A stretch of 64,000 nt of DNA. Source: JACCZX01 sp963801035 (lineage in GTDB: Bacteria > Pseudomonadota > Gammaproteobacteria > Burkholderiales > Burkholderiaceae_F). The notes under the pieces were generated by a model that did no database searches, was not told where the DNA came from, and worked only from the letters and a program-made list of their open reading frames with translations. Position 1 is the stretch's first letter, and the number at the start of each line of letters is the position of its first letter. A program made the translations under genes and the position numbers. Location of the stretch: the NCBI GenBank assembly GCA_963801035.1, contig CAWDDF010000005.1, positions 62,001 through 126,000 of the forward strand. Reading direction: 5' to 3'. Shown here in pieces: positions 54,312 to 63,181 of this stretch.

Positions 54312-54956
54312 TCAATTCACGCCAGGTCGCAGATAAAGATTGAGGACTCTCGCTACGTAGGCTGTCGTCTCCGCGTAGGGTGGCACGCCCCCATGTCTAG
54401 CGACAGCGCCTTCCCCGGCGTTGTATGCAGCCAAGGTCAATATCAGATCATGATGAAAGGCATCTAACAGGTCGCGCAGGTATTGCACGCCACCGCGGAT
54501 GTTTTGAGCTGCATCGCGCGGATCCACAACGCCATAGCGGCGCGCCGTCGCGGGCATGAGCTGCATCAACCCAACCGCCCCCTTATGCGAAACCGCCGAG
54601 GCGTTGTAATTCGACTCGGTTCGGATGAGTGCATGGATCAGTTCCGCGTCTACCCGGTAGGCGCGCGCCATCTCGTCAACGATTTCAACATAACGAATCG
54701 GCGCAGCCTTGATGGCAGACCCTGTACCTAATTTGGAAACCGGCGCCGAGCGAACCATCGACCGGTTCGCCGTGTTGCGGACCGAAGCAGAAAGTGGGAT
54801 GTTGGTAACGTGCATGACCCCCCGCTCGTCCACGAATTTATATATGTCGGCGCGTGCTGCTCCGGACAGAAAAAAACCGGTGCAAAGCAGAGAAATGGCC
54901 CATGATCGCGCTTTAGGGGGTTGTAAAAGTCGAAAAGTGGTTCCGAGCCCGAGCAT
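54312..54956 (-). CDS. Lytic transglycosylase (DUF4124 + SLT domain)
   Basis: A 214-residue cell-wall enzyme: signal sequence (SWAISLLCTGFFLSGAARA), a DUF4124 segment (DIYKFVDERGVMHVTNIPLS) and a family 1 soluble-lytic-transglycosylase domain. The catalytic glutamate is in HALIRTESNYNASAVSHKGA, followed by VGLMQLMPATARRYGV, IRGGVQYLRDLLDAF and LTLAAYNAGEGAVARHGGVP. It cleaves peptidoglycan glycan chains with formation of 1,6-anhydro ends. Such enzymes often accompany envelope-spanning machines, and the T2SS genes nearby fit, but linkage is inferred. Confidence 0.92.
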   Translation of the reverse strand: MLGLGTTFRLLQPPKARSWAISLLCTGFFLSGAARADIYKFVDERGVMHVTNIPLSASVRNTANRSMVRSAPVSKLGTGSAIKAAPIRYVEIVDEMARAYRVDAELIHALIRTESNYNASAVSHKGAVGLMQLMPATARRYGVVDPRDAAQNIRGGVQYLRDLLDAFHHDLILTLAAYNAGEGAVARHGGVPPYAETTAYVARVLNLYLRPGVN

Positions 54957-55294
54957 TCAGCGTGTATATCGGAGCGGCGGTACCACGCAAATACAACGAA
55001 CTACCCATTCAACACCCGCACTTCGCTAACTGCGCTTGTATTTGTAAGGTGAAGGCCGCATTGCTGTAGCAGGCGCGTCGAGGCATAAGTTCGGTTGTTT
55101 GTATTGCTTTGTTTGCGACCGTAGGCCGAGCCGGATTGGCATCGCCGACCGCGCGTCGGCAATTATGTTGCTGTTCAGACCTTTCCGTCTGATACTCGTG
55201 CACTTTTTAATAAAGCGGATCCAAAGCGTCGAAGCGGCCGGACTCGGCGCGCGGTGCGCAAGCCATAAAGAGTACGAATAAGTGCGTAGGGGCA
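54957..55294. other. Intergenic region upstream of the sensor-kinase cluster
   Basis: A 338-base gap between divergent genes, presumably holding both promoters. It is AT-richer than its neighbours in places (TATTGCTTTG, TTTTTAATAAAG). No clear sigma-70 pair could be fixed and no coding frame is convincing. Confidence 0.45.
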
Positions 55295-56767
55295 ATGAGA
55301 CATACCTCTAAAACCTTAACGGCCTTAGTTGCCGTTTGTACGGTTTTGTCCTGCCACGCCGGGATCGTTACTGCTACCGAGGTTAGTGAGGGGGAGGCGA
55401 ACAGCGGTGGTCGGTTACAACGGGTCATCAGGTCGAGCACGTCCCGGAGCGGACGCCTTGCGAATGGAGGCGGCACGAACGCCGCCACGGACTTGGAAGG
55501 CGGAGGAACAGTTTCCGACTTGACCATGGCGGCTCTGCTCGAGGCGCGTCGCCCCAAGCTCAATTTTCTTTCCACCGGAGACGTTCGATCTCCTGATCCG
55601 CTGGTTGCCGTCGTGCGCAACCTGTTAATGGAAAGCGGCGCGAAAGATCTCGAGACACAGCCTTACCTGCTTTTAACGAAGATAGCCGACGCGATGCTCG
55701 AGGGGCTGACGGTTTGCGACGAACGCGGGACGATTGTCTATGTGAACGGTAGCCTTTGCCGGATGCTCGGAACGACCCCAGCGGCAGCGATCGGGCGGTC
55801 GGCGACCGAGGTCCTCCCGGGTATTTATGCGCGATTCGTTCAGGCCAAGCAATGGGGTGCGCGCGCGTGTGAGCGTTTCGGGGGTGAGTGGCACAACGAG
55901 TCAGGGGCCGGGACCATCGTCCGAGTGGCTGTCCACTGCATCGAGGATGCAGGCGGAGAAACTGTCGGGTTTTTCGCGGTCGTGCGCGACTTCACAGGCC
56001 GTACCAGAGCGGAGACAGCGCTACGGCGTTCGGAGAGCGAGTTGCGTTTGTTGTCAGCACAGTTACTGGCGGCGCAGGAGACAGAGCGGAGGAGAATTGC
56101 GCGCGGGCTGCACGACGGCATAAGCCAGGCATTGGGAGGAATCAAGTTTGCGCTCGAGGGCTGCGTGGCAAGAGTGTCGAGCGAAACCACGCAAGCCTCT
56201 TCGCAGAACATGCGGCAGCTGATTGGCAGAGTGCAAGAGGTCATCGAGGACGTAGGCCGCATCGCCATGGATCTGCATCCGTCAGTGTTGGACCATTTGG
56301 GAATCGGGCCAACGATCGACTGGTTTTGTCGCGAGGCCACCTCCAACTATGCGAACGTACGAATTGAACATCAGGTGGAGGTCGTAGAGACAGAGATTGT
56401 GCCGCGAGTGAAAACGGCAATCTTCCGGATCATTCAAGAATCGTTCAACAATGCGGTCAGCCATGGCCAGGCCAGCCATGTGACTGTGAGCTTGAAAGAC
56501 GGTCTCGGGCATGTAGAACTAAGCGTTGTTGACAATGGCATCGGGTTTGACCCCGCGCAGTTCAGAAGTGTGGATAACGCAGGCAGGGGGTTTGGTCTAG
56601 TGAGCATGCGTGAACGTGCCGAGGCGACGGCCGGTCGTTTCCGTTTGGAATCGCGAAGCGGACACGGCAGTACGGTCAAGGTAACGTGGCCGAGACACAG
56701 TCCCCGGGTTGATCGCTCGATGTCTGAAGCAAGCGGTCTTACTGTTGTTTCACCTGGCAAGGCATAG
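55295..56767 (+). CDS. NarX/UhpB-type sensor histidine kinase (canonical, PAS-HisKA_3)
   Basis: A 490-residue kinase. The N-terminus (HTSKTLTALVAVCTVLSCHA) reads like a signal peptide or single membrane anchor, odd for a kinase with no later helix; an internal ATG at 55526 would give a soluble form. Then come a PAS domain (residues about 122-240: MLEGLTVCDERGTIVYVNGS), the HisKA_3 box ERRRIARGLHDGISQALGGI with phosphoacceptor His273, and an ATPase domain (FRIIQESFNNAVSHGQASHV, VDNGIGFDP, GRGFGLVSMRERAEATAGRF). It should phosphorylate the NarL-type regulator 14 bases downstream. Confidence 0.9.
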   Translation: MRHTSKTLTALVAVCTVLSCHAGIVTATEVSEGEANSGGRLQRVIRSSTSRSGRLANGGGTNAATDLEGGGTVSDLTMAALLEARRPKLNFLSTGDVRSPDPLVAVVRNLLMESGAKDLETQPYLLLTKIADAMLEGLTVCDERGTIVYVNGSLCRMLGTTPAAAIGRSATEVLPGIYARFVQAKQWGARACERFGGEWHNESGAGTIVRVAVHCIEDAGGETVGFFAVVRDFTGRTRAETALRRSESELRLLSAQLLAAQETERRRIARGLHDGISQALGGIKFALEGCVARVSSETTQASSQNMRQLIGRVQEVIEDVGRIAMDLHPSVLDHLGIGPTIDWFCREATSNYANVRIEHQVEVVETEIVPRVKTAIFRIIQESFNNAVSHGQASHVTVSLKDGLGHVELSVVDNGIGFDPAQFRSVDNAGRGFGLVSMRERAEATAGRFRLESRSGHGSTVKVTWPRHSPRVDRSMSEASGLTVVSPGKA

Positions 56768-56781
56768 CAAGGAAGTCTCGC

Positions 56782-57486
56782 ATGCAGGCGGACCAGAGCC
56801 TCCAAAGAGGTCCCGAACTTAATTCACGAGCCGCGAACGGCAAGCATCGCATTCTGATCGCCGACGATCACACGATCATGCGCGAAGGACTACGTGCCTT
56901 GCTTGAAAGTGACCTAACTCTTGAAATCGTAGGCGCCGTCGAAAACGGTCGCGACGCAGTGCAGTCAGTCGGAAGCTTGAAACCCGATGTCGTATTGATG
57001 GACATTTCGATGCCGCACATGGACGGAATGAGTGCGATTCGCGAGATCAAGCGGCGCGCTATTGAAACCAAAATTCTCGTGCTGACCGTTCACAAGACAG
57101 AAGAGTACATACGTGCCGCGCTGCAGGCCGGTGCTAGCGGCTACGTACTAAAGGACGCGTCACGTGCCGAATTGTTGTTCGCCATCCAGTCTCTTGTTGC
57201 GGGCAAGACGTTTATAAGCCCGGCCGTTTCCGACCGGATCGTGACGGCTTATCTTCATCGCGAACAGTCAGGGGCTGTTCGATCCTTGTCCGATACGCTG
57301 ACCGTGCGCGAAAAGCAGGTCTTGAAGCTGATAGCAGAAGGGCGCCGTAATCGCGAGATTGCGACTTATCTGTATATCAGCGTCAAGACGGTCGAAAAGC
57401 ACCGTTCGAATTTGATGCAGAAACTCAACGTTCACAACACCGCAGCTCTGACCACCTTCGCCATAGAGAACGGCCACGTAACTTAG
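56782..57486 (+). CDS. NarL/FixJ-type response regulator
   Basis: A 234-residue regulator: receiver domain (RILIADDHTIMREGLRALLE, phosphoacceptor Asp74 in VVLMDISMPHMDG, VLTVHK, YVLKDASRAEL) and a C-terminal LuxR helix-turn-helix (LTVREKQVLKLIAEGRRNRE, ATYLYISVKTVEKHRSNLMQ). It lies between the canonical and the degenerate kinase and is the natural output of the cluster. A stable hairpin follows its stop. Confidence 0.94.
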   Translation: MQADQSLQRGPELNSRAANGKHRILIADDHTIMREGLRALLESDLTLEIVGAVENGRDAVQSVGSLKPDVVLMDISMPHMDGMSAIREIKRRAIETKILVLTVHKTEEYIRAALQAGASGYVLKDASRAELLFAIQSLVAGKTFISPAVSDRIVTAYLHREQSGAVRSLSDTLTVREKQVLKLIAEGRRNREIATYLYISVKTVEKHRSNLMQKLNVHNTAALTTFAIENGHVT

Positions 57487-57516
57487 CGCATTCGGTTGCA
57501 GTCAACTGTTTTCCGA

Positions 57517-57542
57517 CGCAGCAGGTCTGACTGCCTGCTGCG
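57517..57542 (+). other. Stem-loop between response regulator and degenerate kinase
   Basis: Perfect nine-base stem CGCAGCAGG/CCTGCTGCG with an eight-base loop, 31 bases after the regulator stop and 40 bases before the proposed kinase start. No T-tract follows. It could be an attenuator, an RNA processing site or an imperfect terminator lowering expression of the second half of the cluster. Confidence 0.6.
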
Positions 57543-57581
57543 ATAGCAAGCCCGTTGCGTGCAACTGCCTCGACGGGGACA

Positions 57582-58922
57582 ATGGCCGCCCGGACGGAAT
57601 GCAGGAATGCCTATGAGTGTTCGACGCAGCGCGCGATGAGTCATCAGCCTTCCGCGGGCAACAGCGAGGCAGCCATTCCGGGCGCCGGAAGTTCATCTCC
57701 CGGCGGAATGGTCTTACTGCCGCGAAATGCGCACTCCGAGACACTGGGCCGCCCGGCGGGTAGGCTGACTGAGTCCGACGATGGCACCTCGCTAGTCACA
57801 GCGCTACGGTGTCTTCTACGCAATGACCGTGCAGAAGTAGCGGGGCCGCTAATTCAGTCGCTGACAGGACGCGTAATAGACGCGATGCAGGAAGGACTCT
57901 TGATCTGCGATGAGCGCGGCATGCTCGTTTACGTCAATGACCGCCTGTGTCAGATGCTCGATCGCTCACGTGAAGAGTTCATCAACAAACCCGTTATCGA
58001 ACACTTTGCTCAACTGCACACACGACTTATGGAGGCGCGGGAGCGCGACGAGCGCGTGTGCCACTTTGCAGCCGACTGGCCTAAGACGTCTGAAGTGAAT
58101 TGCAAGTTCAAGGTGACCGTCGAACGTTTGGAGAGTGCTGATGATCGGTACGTGGGCTGGTACGGTGTCTTGCGAGACTTCACCGGGCGCGCGCAGGCCG
58201 AAGCAGCACTGCGCCGCTCAGAGAGTCACGCCAAGGCGGTGTCAACGCAACTTTTGGCCGCTCAAGACGAGGAGCGACGGCGCATCGCTCGCGACCTGGA
58301 GGTCAGCGTCGGTGAAGCTTTAGGCGGAGTAAGGTTTAGTCTGGAGGCATCTTTTGAATTGATGAATAGCGGCCAGCCACGTGCCGCGGTCGAACTCGCT
58401 TTGCTCTCGATCACCAAGATTCAATCGGCGCTTGACGATGTGCGTCACATTTCGATGCGCCTGCACCCGTCGACGCTCGATGATCTAGGGGTACTGGCGA
58501 CGATCGGGTGGCTCGCTCGCGAATTCAAGAGCAGCTACCCTCAATTGCATCTGGAGACGTCGATCGACGTGTCCGAGGCGGAGATCCCGGTCCCCGCAAA
58601 GACCGCGATCTACCGGATCATTCAGGAATCGCTGAACAATGTTCTGATGCATGCCCACGCGCATAACGTGGCTCTCACTCTGAGGGATCGCTGCGGTGAT
58701 TTCGAACTAATCATTCACGACGATGGCATTGGGTTTGCTTCCGCGCAAGTTATCGGGGTCGGCGAGGTGAGTCGGGGCGTTGGCTTACCAAGTATGCGCG
58801 AACGCGCCGAGTCAACTGGGGGTAGATTTGCAGTGCATTCGGAAATCGGGCGTGGAACGACAATTCGTGCTGCATGGCCGAGCCCACCCGCACTGTTAAG
58901 ACATGCGAGCTTGCGGTCATAA
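57582..58922 (+). CDS. Degenerate NarX-type kinase: phosphoacceptor His replaced by Glu
   Basis: About 446 residues and clearly a paralogue of the kinase at 55295 (shared RDFTGR.xAE.ALRRSES, QLLAAQ, ERRRIAR). It has a PAS domain (MQEGLLICDERGMLVYVNDR), but the H-box reads ERRRIARDLEVSVGEALGGV: where the paralogue has LHD this has LEV, with Glu encoded by GAG at 58299-58301. The ATP-binding parts look intact (YRIIQESLNNVLMHAHAHNV, HDDGIGF, GVGLPSMRERAESTGGRF). So it may bind ATP yet cannot autophosphorylate at the usual site. Start uncertain: ATG 57582 is favoured, ATG 57636 and TTG 57555 are possible. Confidence 0.85.
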   Translation: MAARTECRNAYECSTQRAMSHQPSAGNSEAAIPGAGSSSPGGMVLLPRNAHSETLGRPAGRLTESDDGTSLVTALRCLLRNDRAEVAGPLIQSLTGRVIDAMQEGLLICDERGMLVYVNDRLCQMLDRSREEFINKPVIEHFAQLHTRLMEARERDERVCHFAADWPKTSEVNCKFKVTVERLESADDRYVGWYGVLRDFTGRAQAEAALRRSESHAKAVSTQLLAAQDEERRRIARDLEVSVGEALGGVRFSLEASFELMNSGQPRAAVELALLSITKIQSALDDVRHISMRLHPSTLDDLGVLATIGWLAREFKSSYPQLHLETSIDVSEAEIPVPAKTAIYRIIQESLNNVLMHAHAHNVALTLRDRCGDFELIIHDDGIGFASAQVIGVGEVSRGVGLPSMRERAESTGGRFAVHSEIGRGTTIRAAWPSPPALLRHASLRS

Positions 58923-59126
58923 GCAACTAGGTGTCCAACATGTATATGTCGGCTACATGCCTACAACGCGGAATCCCGCGTTCGCCCCATTGCGGCCGTT
59001 GTGCAAGCGTTTATGGTTGAGGCTCTCAGCCGGATTGCTGGTTCGGCAGCAGACAGCATCACCGCACGTTAGGTACCGCGATTCAAATTTTTTTAGAAGA
59101 CGACGGTCTACTGACCCAGGTGGGAA

Positions 59127-59564
59127 ATGCTGACGGCGCTTATTGTTGAAGACAATCCGGAGTTCAGCGTGTTTCTGAACTCACTGCTGGAGCTCCGGTT
59201 TCCTAATGCCATGATCTCGCACGCTTCAGATGCAGCTGAAGCAATGCGGCATTTCAGGATCAACAAGCTAGACATCCTTCTTGTCGACATTAGCTTGCCT
59301 GGAGGAGTGAACGGTCTGGAGTTCACGCAGTGGGTTCGGCAAGAAGGTACTTCGCCACCAGTTGTGATCCTGACAAACCACGATTTGCCCGAATACCGTC
59401 TCGAAGCCGTGCGCGTAGGAGCGGACCGTTTTCTATCCAAGGCGTCGAGCACCACGGAAGAGATAGTGGCGGCGATTGAAGAGCTCGTAGGGAAGAGGGC
59501 GACTCGCGAGGGCTCGAATGAAGCGGGCCGAGGGCCGCTAACGCTGCCCAACATATACGGCTAG
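59127..59564 (+). CDS. Stand-alone receiver-domain protein
   Basis: A 145-residue protein made of one receiver domain: acidic pair in TALIVEDNPEFSVFLNSLLE, phosphoacceptor Asp54 in LLVDISLPGGVNGLEF, the threonine in VVILTNHDLPEY and the lysine in ADRFLSKASSTTEE. It has no output domain, only a short flexible tail. It could be a phosphate sink, a relay or a protein-interaction switch for the two kinases upstream. GGTGGG upstream of the ATG serves as ribosome-binding site. Confidence 0.9.
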   Translation: MLTALIVEDNPEFSVFLNSLLELRFPNAMISHASDAAEAMRHFRINKLDILLVDISLPGGVNGLEFTQWVRQEGTSPPVVILTNHDLPEYRLEAVRVGADRFLSKASSTTEEIVAAIEELVGKRATREGSNEAGRGPLTLPNIYG

Positions 59565-59784
59565 CGTCTAACAAGCAGGCGCATCGCGTTGTCCCGTCAC
59601 TCGCGAGGCGGAAGTCTTTCGTTTACGGCATTTCCCCAATGCCGGATACATTGTTCACCTACCTTCCCGCCGCTTTGGTTCAAGTAGCTTAGCGACGTCG
59701 TCCCGTTCCGGTCGCACCAGCGTCCCTGCGATATCGCGGGGACCGGGATCGGCAACAGGACTCTCCTGCCGGACTTGCGCCATC

Positions 59785-61488
59785 ATGTTGGACCTCGCAG
59801 CAGATCAACGATTTGCCAAGCTTCTCGTCGAACGCGGCAAGCTTCGAGACGCGGACATGATGCGAGCGTTGCGTGTACAGCAGGGACAGGCTAACAGCGA
59901 GCGCCTCTCTCGATTGGTCGTCAGACTCGGCCTGGTCTCCGAAAGAGATGCCGCGGACACCTTGTCGAGCATCCTGAACGTTCCACTTGTGCACAGCGCC
60001 GACTATTCCGAAGCGAGCGCATTTGACGGACAAGTGTCCGTGCGCTTCCTGAAGGAAAACGTGGCCGTGCCCATAGCCGAGCAAGAGGGCGCGATATTGG
60101 TTGCAATGGCCGACCCTCAGGACGACTACGTCGCATCTTCGCTCGCCGCAGCGTTCGATCGACCGGTGATGCGTCGGCTAGGGGCGCCGTCTGAGATCGA
60201 GGCGGCGATTGAGCGCATCTATGGCACTGGCAAGTCGCGGATGGCTCAGATCCTCGAACATACTGGTCCCACCGATGAGGTCACCGCTGTCGATGTTGAA
60301 CAGTTGAAGGACCTCGCCAGTGAAGCTCCAGTAATTCGGCTAGTCAATCTGATCATCCAACGGGCAGTCGACGCAAGCGCATCCGACATTCATATTGAGC
60401 CATTCGCCAACCGCCTCAAAGTGCGCTATCGCATCGACGGTGTTCTCCAGGAAGTCGAGGCACCCCCTTCGCATCTCACGCCTGCCATCATCTCGCGGGT
60501 CAAGCTGATTTCAAACCTGAACATTGCAGAGCGACGACTGCCGCAAGACGGCAGGGTCCGCCTGCGGGTCCAGGGCCGTGAGCTCGACATACGTGTCTCA
60601 ACGGTTCCGACCATGCACGGTGAGAGCGTAGTGCTGCGTCTGCTGAATCAGGAAGCCGTCGCGCTGAACTTTGAGTCGCTGGGTTTTGAAGCCGAAGAGC
60701 TGCTCCGTTTCTCCGACATCCTGGCATTGCCGCACGGGATGATTCTGGTGACGGGCCCCACCGGGAGCGGCAAGACCACCACGCTTTACACGGCTTTACA
60801 CCGACTGAATACGTCGGGGCGAAAAATACTGACGGTTGAGGATCCGGTCGAGTATCAGCTCGAAGGCATCAACCAGATTCAAGTCAAACCCGCCATCGAT
60901 CTGACCTTCGCAAACGCGTTGCGCTCAATTGTCCGCCAAGATCCAGATGTGATCATGGTCGGCGAAACACGTGATCTTGAAACGGCGCGCATCTGCATTC
61001 AGTCGGCTCTGACCGGACACCTGGTTCTGTCGACTTTGCACACGAACGACGCCGCGAGCAGCGTAACCCGTCTGCTGGAGATGGGGGTCGAAGATTATTT
61101 GCTGACCTCCACCGTCAATGCGGTGATCGGGCAGCGCCTGGTGCGGATTTTATGCACGCATTGCCGCCAGCCCTATGAACCTATGCACGAGACGGTGGAA
61201 AGAACCGGTCTCGATCGAGTGGCGATCTCGCATCCGATTCTCCTTTACAAGGCTGCCGGCTGCGAACACTGCAGTGGGACCGGCTACCGAGGCCGCAAAG
61301 CGATAGTTGAGTTGATGGTGATGAGCGACCTCATTCGGCGGCTGGTGTTGCAGCACGCGCAGTCCGGCGAGATCAAGCGAGCGGCACGCGACGAGGGCAT
61401 GCGCACGATGTATGAGGATGGTTTGCGCAAGGCGTTGGCGGGCTCGACCACGCTGGAAGAAGTCATGCGTGTGACCTACGAGGCTTGA
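59785..61488 (+). CDS. gspE: Type II secretion ATPase GspE
   Basis: A 567-residue cytoplasmic hexameric ATPase that powers the T2SS pseudopilus. It has N1/N2 domains (DQRFAKLLVERGKLRDADMM), the PilB/GspE domain with SDIHIEPFANRLKVRYRIDG, Walker A TGPTGSGKTTTLYTALHRL near residue 325, the Asp box and Walker B DPDVIMVGETRDLETA, His box GHLVLSTLHTNDAASSVTRL, and the zinc-binding cysteines CTHCRQPY...CEHCSGTGYRGR of GspE. It is the first gene of gspEFGHI, four bases before gspF. Confidence 0.96.
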   Translation: MLDLAADQRFAKLLVERGKLRDADMMRALRVQQGQANSERLSRLVVRLGLVSERDAADTLSSILNVPLVHSADYSEASAFDGQVSVRFLKENVAVPIAEQEGAILVAMADPQDDYVASSLAAAFDRPVMRRLGAPSEIEAAIERIYGTGKSRMAQILEHTGPTDEVTAVDVEQLKDLASEAPVIRLVNLIIQRAVDASASDIHIEPFANRLKVRYRIDGVLQEVEAPPSHLTPAIISRVKLISNLNIAERRLPQDGRVRLRVQGRELDIRVSTVPTMHGESVVLRLLNQEAVALNFESLGFEAEELLRFSDILALPHGMILVTGPTGSGKTTTLYTALHRLNTSGRKILTVEDPVEYQLEGINQIQVKPAIDLTFANALRSIVRQDPDVIMVGETRDLETARICIQSALTGHLVLSTLHTNDAASSVTRLLEMGVEDYLLTSTVNAVIGQRLVRILCTHCRQPYEPMHETVERTGLDRVAISHPILLYKAAGCEHCSGTGYRGRKAIVELMVMSDLIRRLVLQHAQSGEIKRAARDEGMRTMYEDGLRKALAGSTTLEEVMRVTYEA

Positions 61489-61492
61489 GCTG

Positions 61493-62710
61493 ATGACCCT
61501 CTATCGCTACGAGGCCATAACCCCGACCGGGCAGGTTCTGAACGGGGAGATGGAGGGACGCGACCAAGCCACGATTGTGGCTTGGCTGCAGGAATCGGGA
61601 CACATCCCTGTTCGCGCGGAGCCTACGGGTGCGAAAGGTAACGGCAGGAGCTTTAGCCGTCAGCTTGGACCACGTGGGGTCGGCAGGCGCGACATGGCCG
61701 TCTTCACACGTGAACTCTCCGTCCTGCTGCATTCAGGACTGTCGCTGGATCGCGCGCTGCAAATCATTCTCGATCTCAATCCCGGTAACTCCATCGGGAA
61801 TCTTGCCGGCAGCATTCAGCAGGCGGTGCGTGGCGGCGCCGCCTTATCGGACGCCATGGAGGCGAGAGGTGGCACCTTCAGTCGCTTCTTCGTGAGCATG
61901 ATCCGCGCGGCCGAGGCGGCAGGGACCCTGGATACAGGCTTGGCGCAGTTGGCAGACTACGAGGAACGGTCGAAAGCGCTTCGAGACACCGTGCTTTCAG
62001 CACTCGTGTATCCGTGCATCCTGGTTGCCGTCGCAAGTGTCTCCCTGCTCGTAATACTTGCTTATGTTGTGCCGCAATTCAGCCAGCTCTTCGCCGACGC
62101 TGGACAGGCGTTGCCGCTATCGACCCAGATCGTGATTGGCGCAGCCGACTGGCTCAAAACATATGGATGGTTGCTAGCGGTAACAGTGATTGGAATTGGT
62201 TTTCTCATCCGACTCCAACGCGAAAACGCGACGATGCGGTATCGGTGGGATAAGTTGCAACTGCGGCTGCCCCTGATCGGCGGACTCGTGAAGCGCATCG
62301 AAATGGCGCGCTTCAGCCGCAGCCTCGGAACTTTGATGGTGAGCGGCGTGGCGGTACTCACGGGTCTTTCGATCGTCAAGGAGATTTTGTCTAACCGAGC
62401 GTTGTCTGCGTCTTTAGACGCGGCCGTGGACGCGCTCAAGGAAGGACGTGGCATGGCCGACGCGATGATCGCCGCTGCCATGTTTCCGCCGCTGGGCCTT
62501 CAGATGCTGAAGGTTGGTGAAGAGTCCGGGCGCCTTGACGTCATGCTGCTTCGGATGGCTGATATCTACGATCGCGAAGTATCGGTGGCGACTCAGCGAA
62601 TGCTGGCGCTACTCGAGCCGATCCTCATCGTCGGGCTTGGCGTTGTGATTGCAGGCGTGATCATGTCGATCATGCTTGCCATCGTCAGCGTAAATGAGTT
62701 GCCGCTATGA
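61493..62710 (+). CDS. gspF: Type II secretion inner-membrane platform protein GspF
   Basis: A 405-residue protein with two homologous T2SSF domains (RELSVLLHSGLSLDRALQII, ARFSRSLGTLMVSGVAVLTG) and three membrane segments (YPCILVAVASVSLLVILAYV; WLLAVTVIGIGFLIRL; ILIVGLGVVIAGVIMSIMLA). It couples GspE to the pseudopilus. Its stop overlaps the gspG start by four bases. Confidence 0.96.
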   Translation: MTLYRYEAITPTGQVLNGEMEGRDQATIVAWLQESGHIPVRAEPTGAKGNGRSFSRQLGPRGVGRRDMAVFTRELSVLLHSGLSLDRALQIILDLNPGNSIGNLAGSIQQAVRGGAALSDAMEARGGTFSRFFVSMIRAAEAAGTLDTGLAQLADYEERSKALRDTVLSALVYPCILVAVASVSLLVILAYVVPQFSQLFADAGQALPLSTQIVIGAADWLKTYGWLLAVTVIGIGFLIRLQRENATMRYRWDKLQLRLPLIGGLVKRIEMARFSRSLGTLMVSGVAVLTGLSIVKEILSNRALSASLDAAVDALKEGRGMADAMIAAAMFPPLGLQMLKVGEESGRLDVMLLRMADIYDREVSVATQRMLALLEPILIVGLGVVIAGVIMSIMLAIVSVNELPL

Positions 62711-63159
62711 AGTCGCAAACCGGAAGCAGCATGAGAGTTCGCAGATTGCGCTTGCCAAGCGGCTTCACCTTACTCGAGCTTCTTGTAGTGCTGGTGATCT
62801 TGGGACTCTTAGCCGGCGTCATAGGCCCCCAAGTCATGAAGCACGTTGGGACGTCAAAGAGCAAGACGGCAACGGTGCAAATCGAAGAGCTCGCGACGGC
62901 ACTGGAAATGTACCGCCTGGAATTGGGCGTGTATCCAACGACCGCACAAGGGCTGGCAGTTCTGGTGCAAAAGCCCGCCGGTGTCGATCAGTGGAACGGG
63001 CCATACCTCAGGAAGCCGGTTATTCCGAAGGATCCCTGGGGACGCGACTACCGTTATCGGCATCCAGGTGAACACGGCACTTTCGACATCTACACGCTGG
63101 GCGCCGACAACGCCGACGGCGGAGAGGGCGAAAGCATTGACGTCGTGAGCTGGAAGTGA
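62707..63159 (+). CDS. gspG: Type II secretion major pseudopilin GspG
   Basis: A 150-residue prepilin with a basic leader, a prepilin peptidase site (PSG|FTLLELLVVLVILGLL, with Glu5 of the mature protein), and the calcium-binding C-terminal loop typical of GspG (DPWGRDYRYRHPGEHGTFDI, LGADNADGGEGESIDVVSW). It forms the pseudopilus shaft. ATG at 62707 overlaps gspF; an internal ATG at 62731 gives a shorter leader. Confidence 0.96.
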   Translation: MKSQTGSSMRVRRLRLPSGFTLLELLVVLVILGLLAGVIGPQVMKHVGTSKSKTATVQIEELATALEMYRLELGVYPTTAQGLAVLVQKPAGVDQWNGPYLRKPVIPKDPWGRDYRYRHPGEHGTFDIYTLGADNADGGEGESIDVVSWK

Positions 63160-63181
63160 TTTTCGACAGTCGGGGGAGCGA

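Noticed and set aside
53934..54467. A 177-residue plus-strand frame between the repeat protein and the transglycosylase
   Set aside because: It overlaps both genes antisense, has no recognisable domain and no signal of translation.
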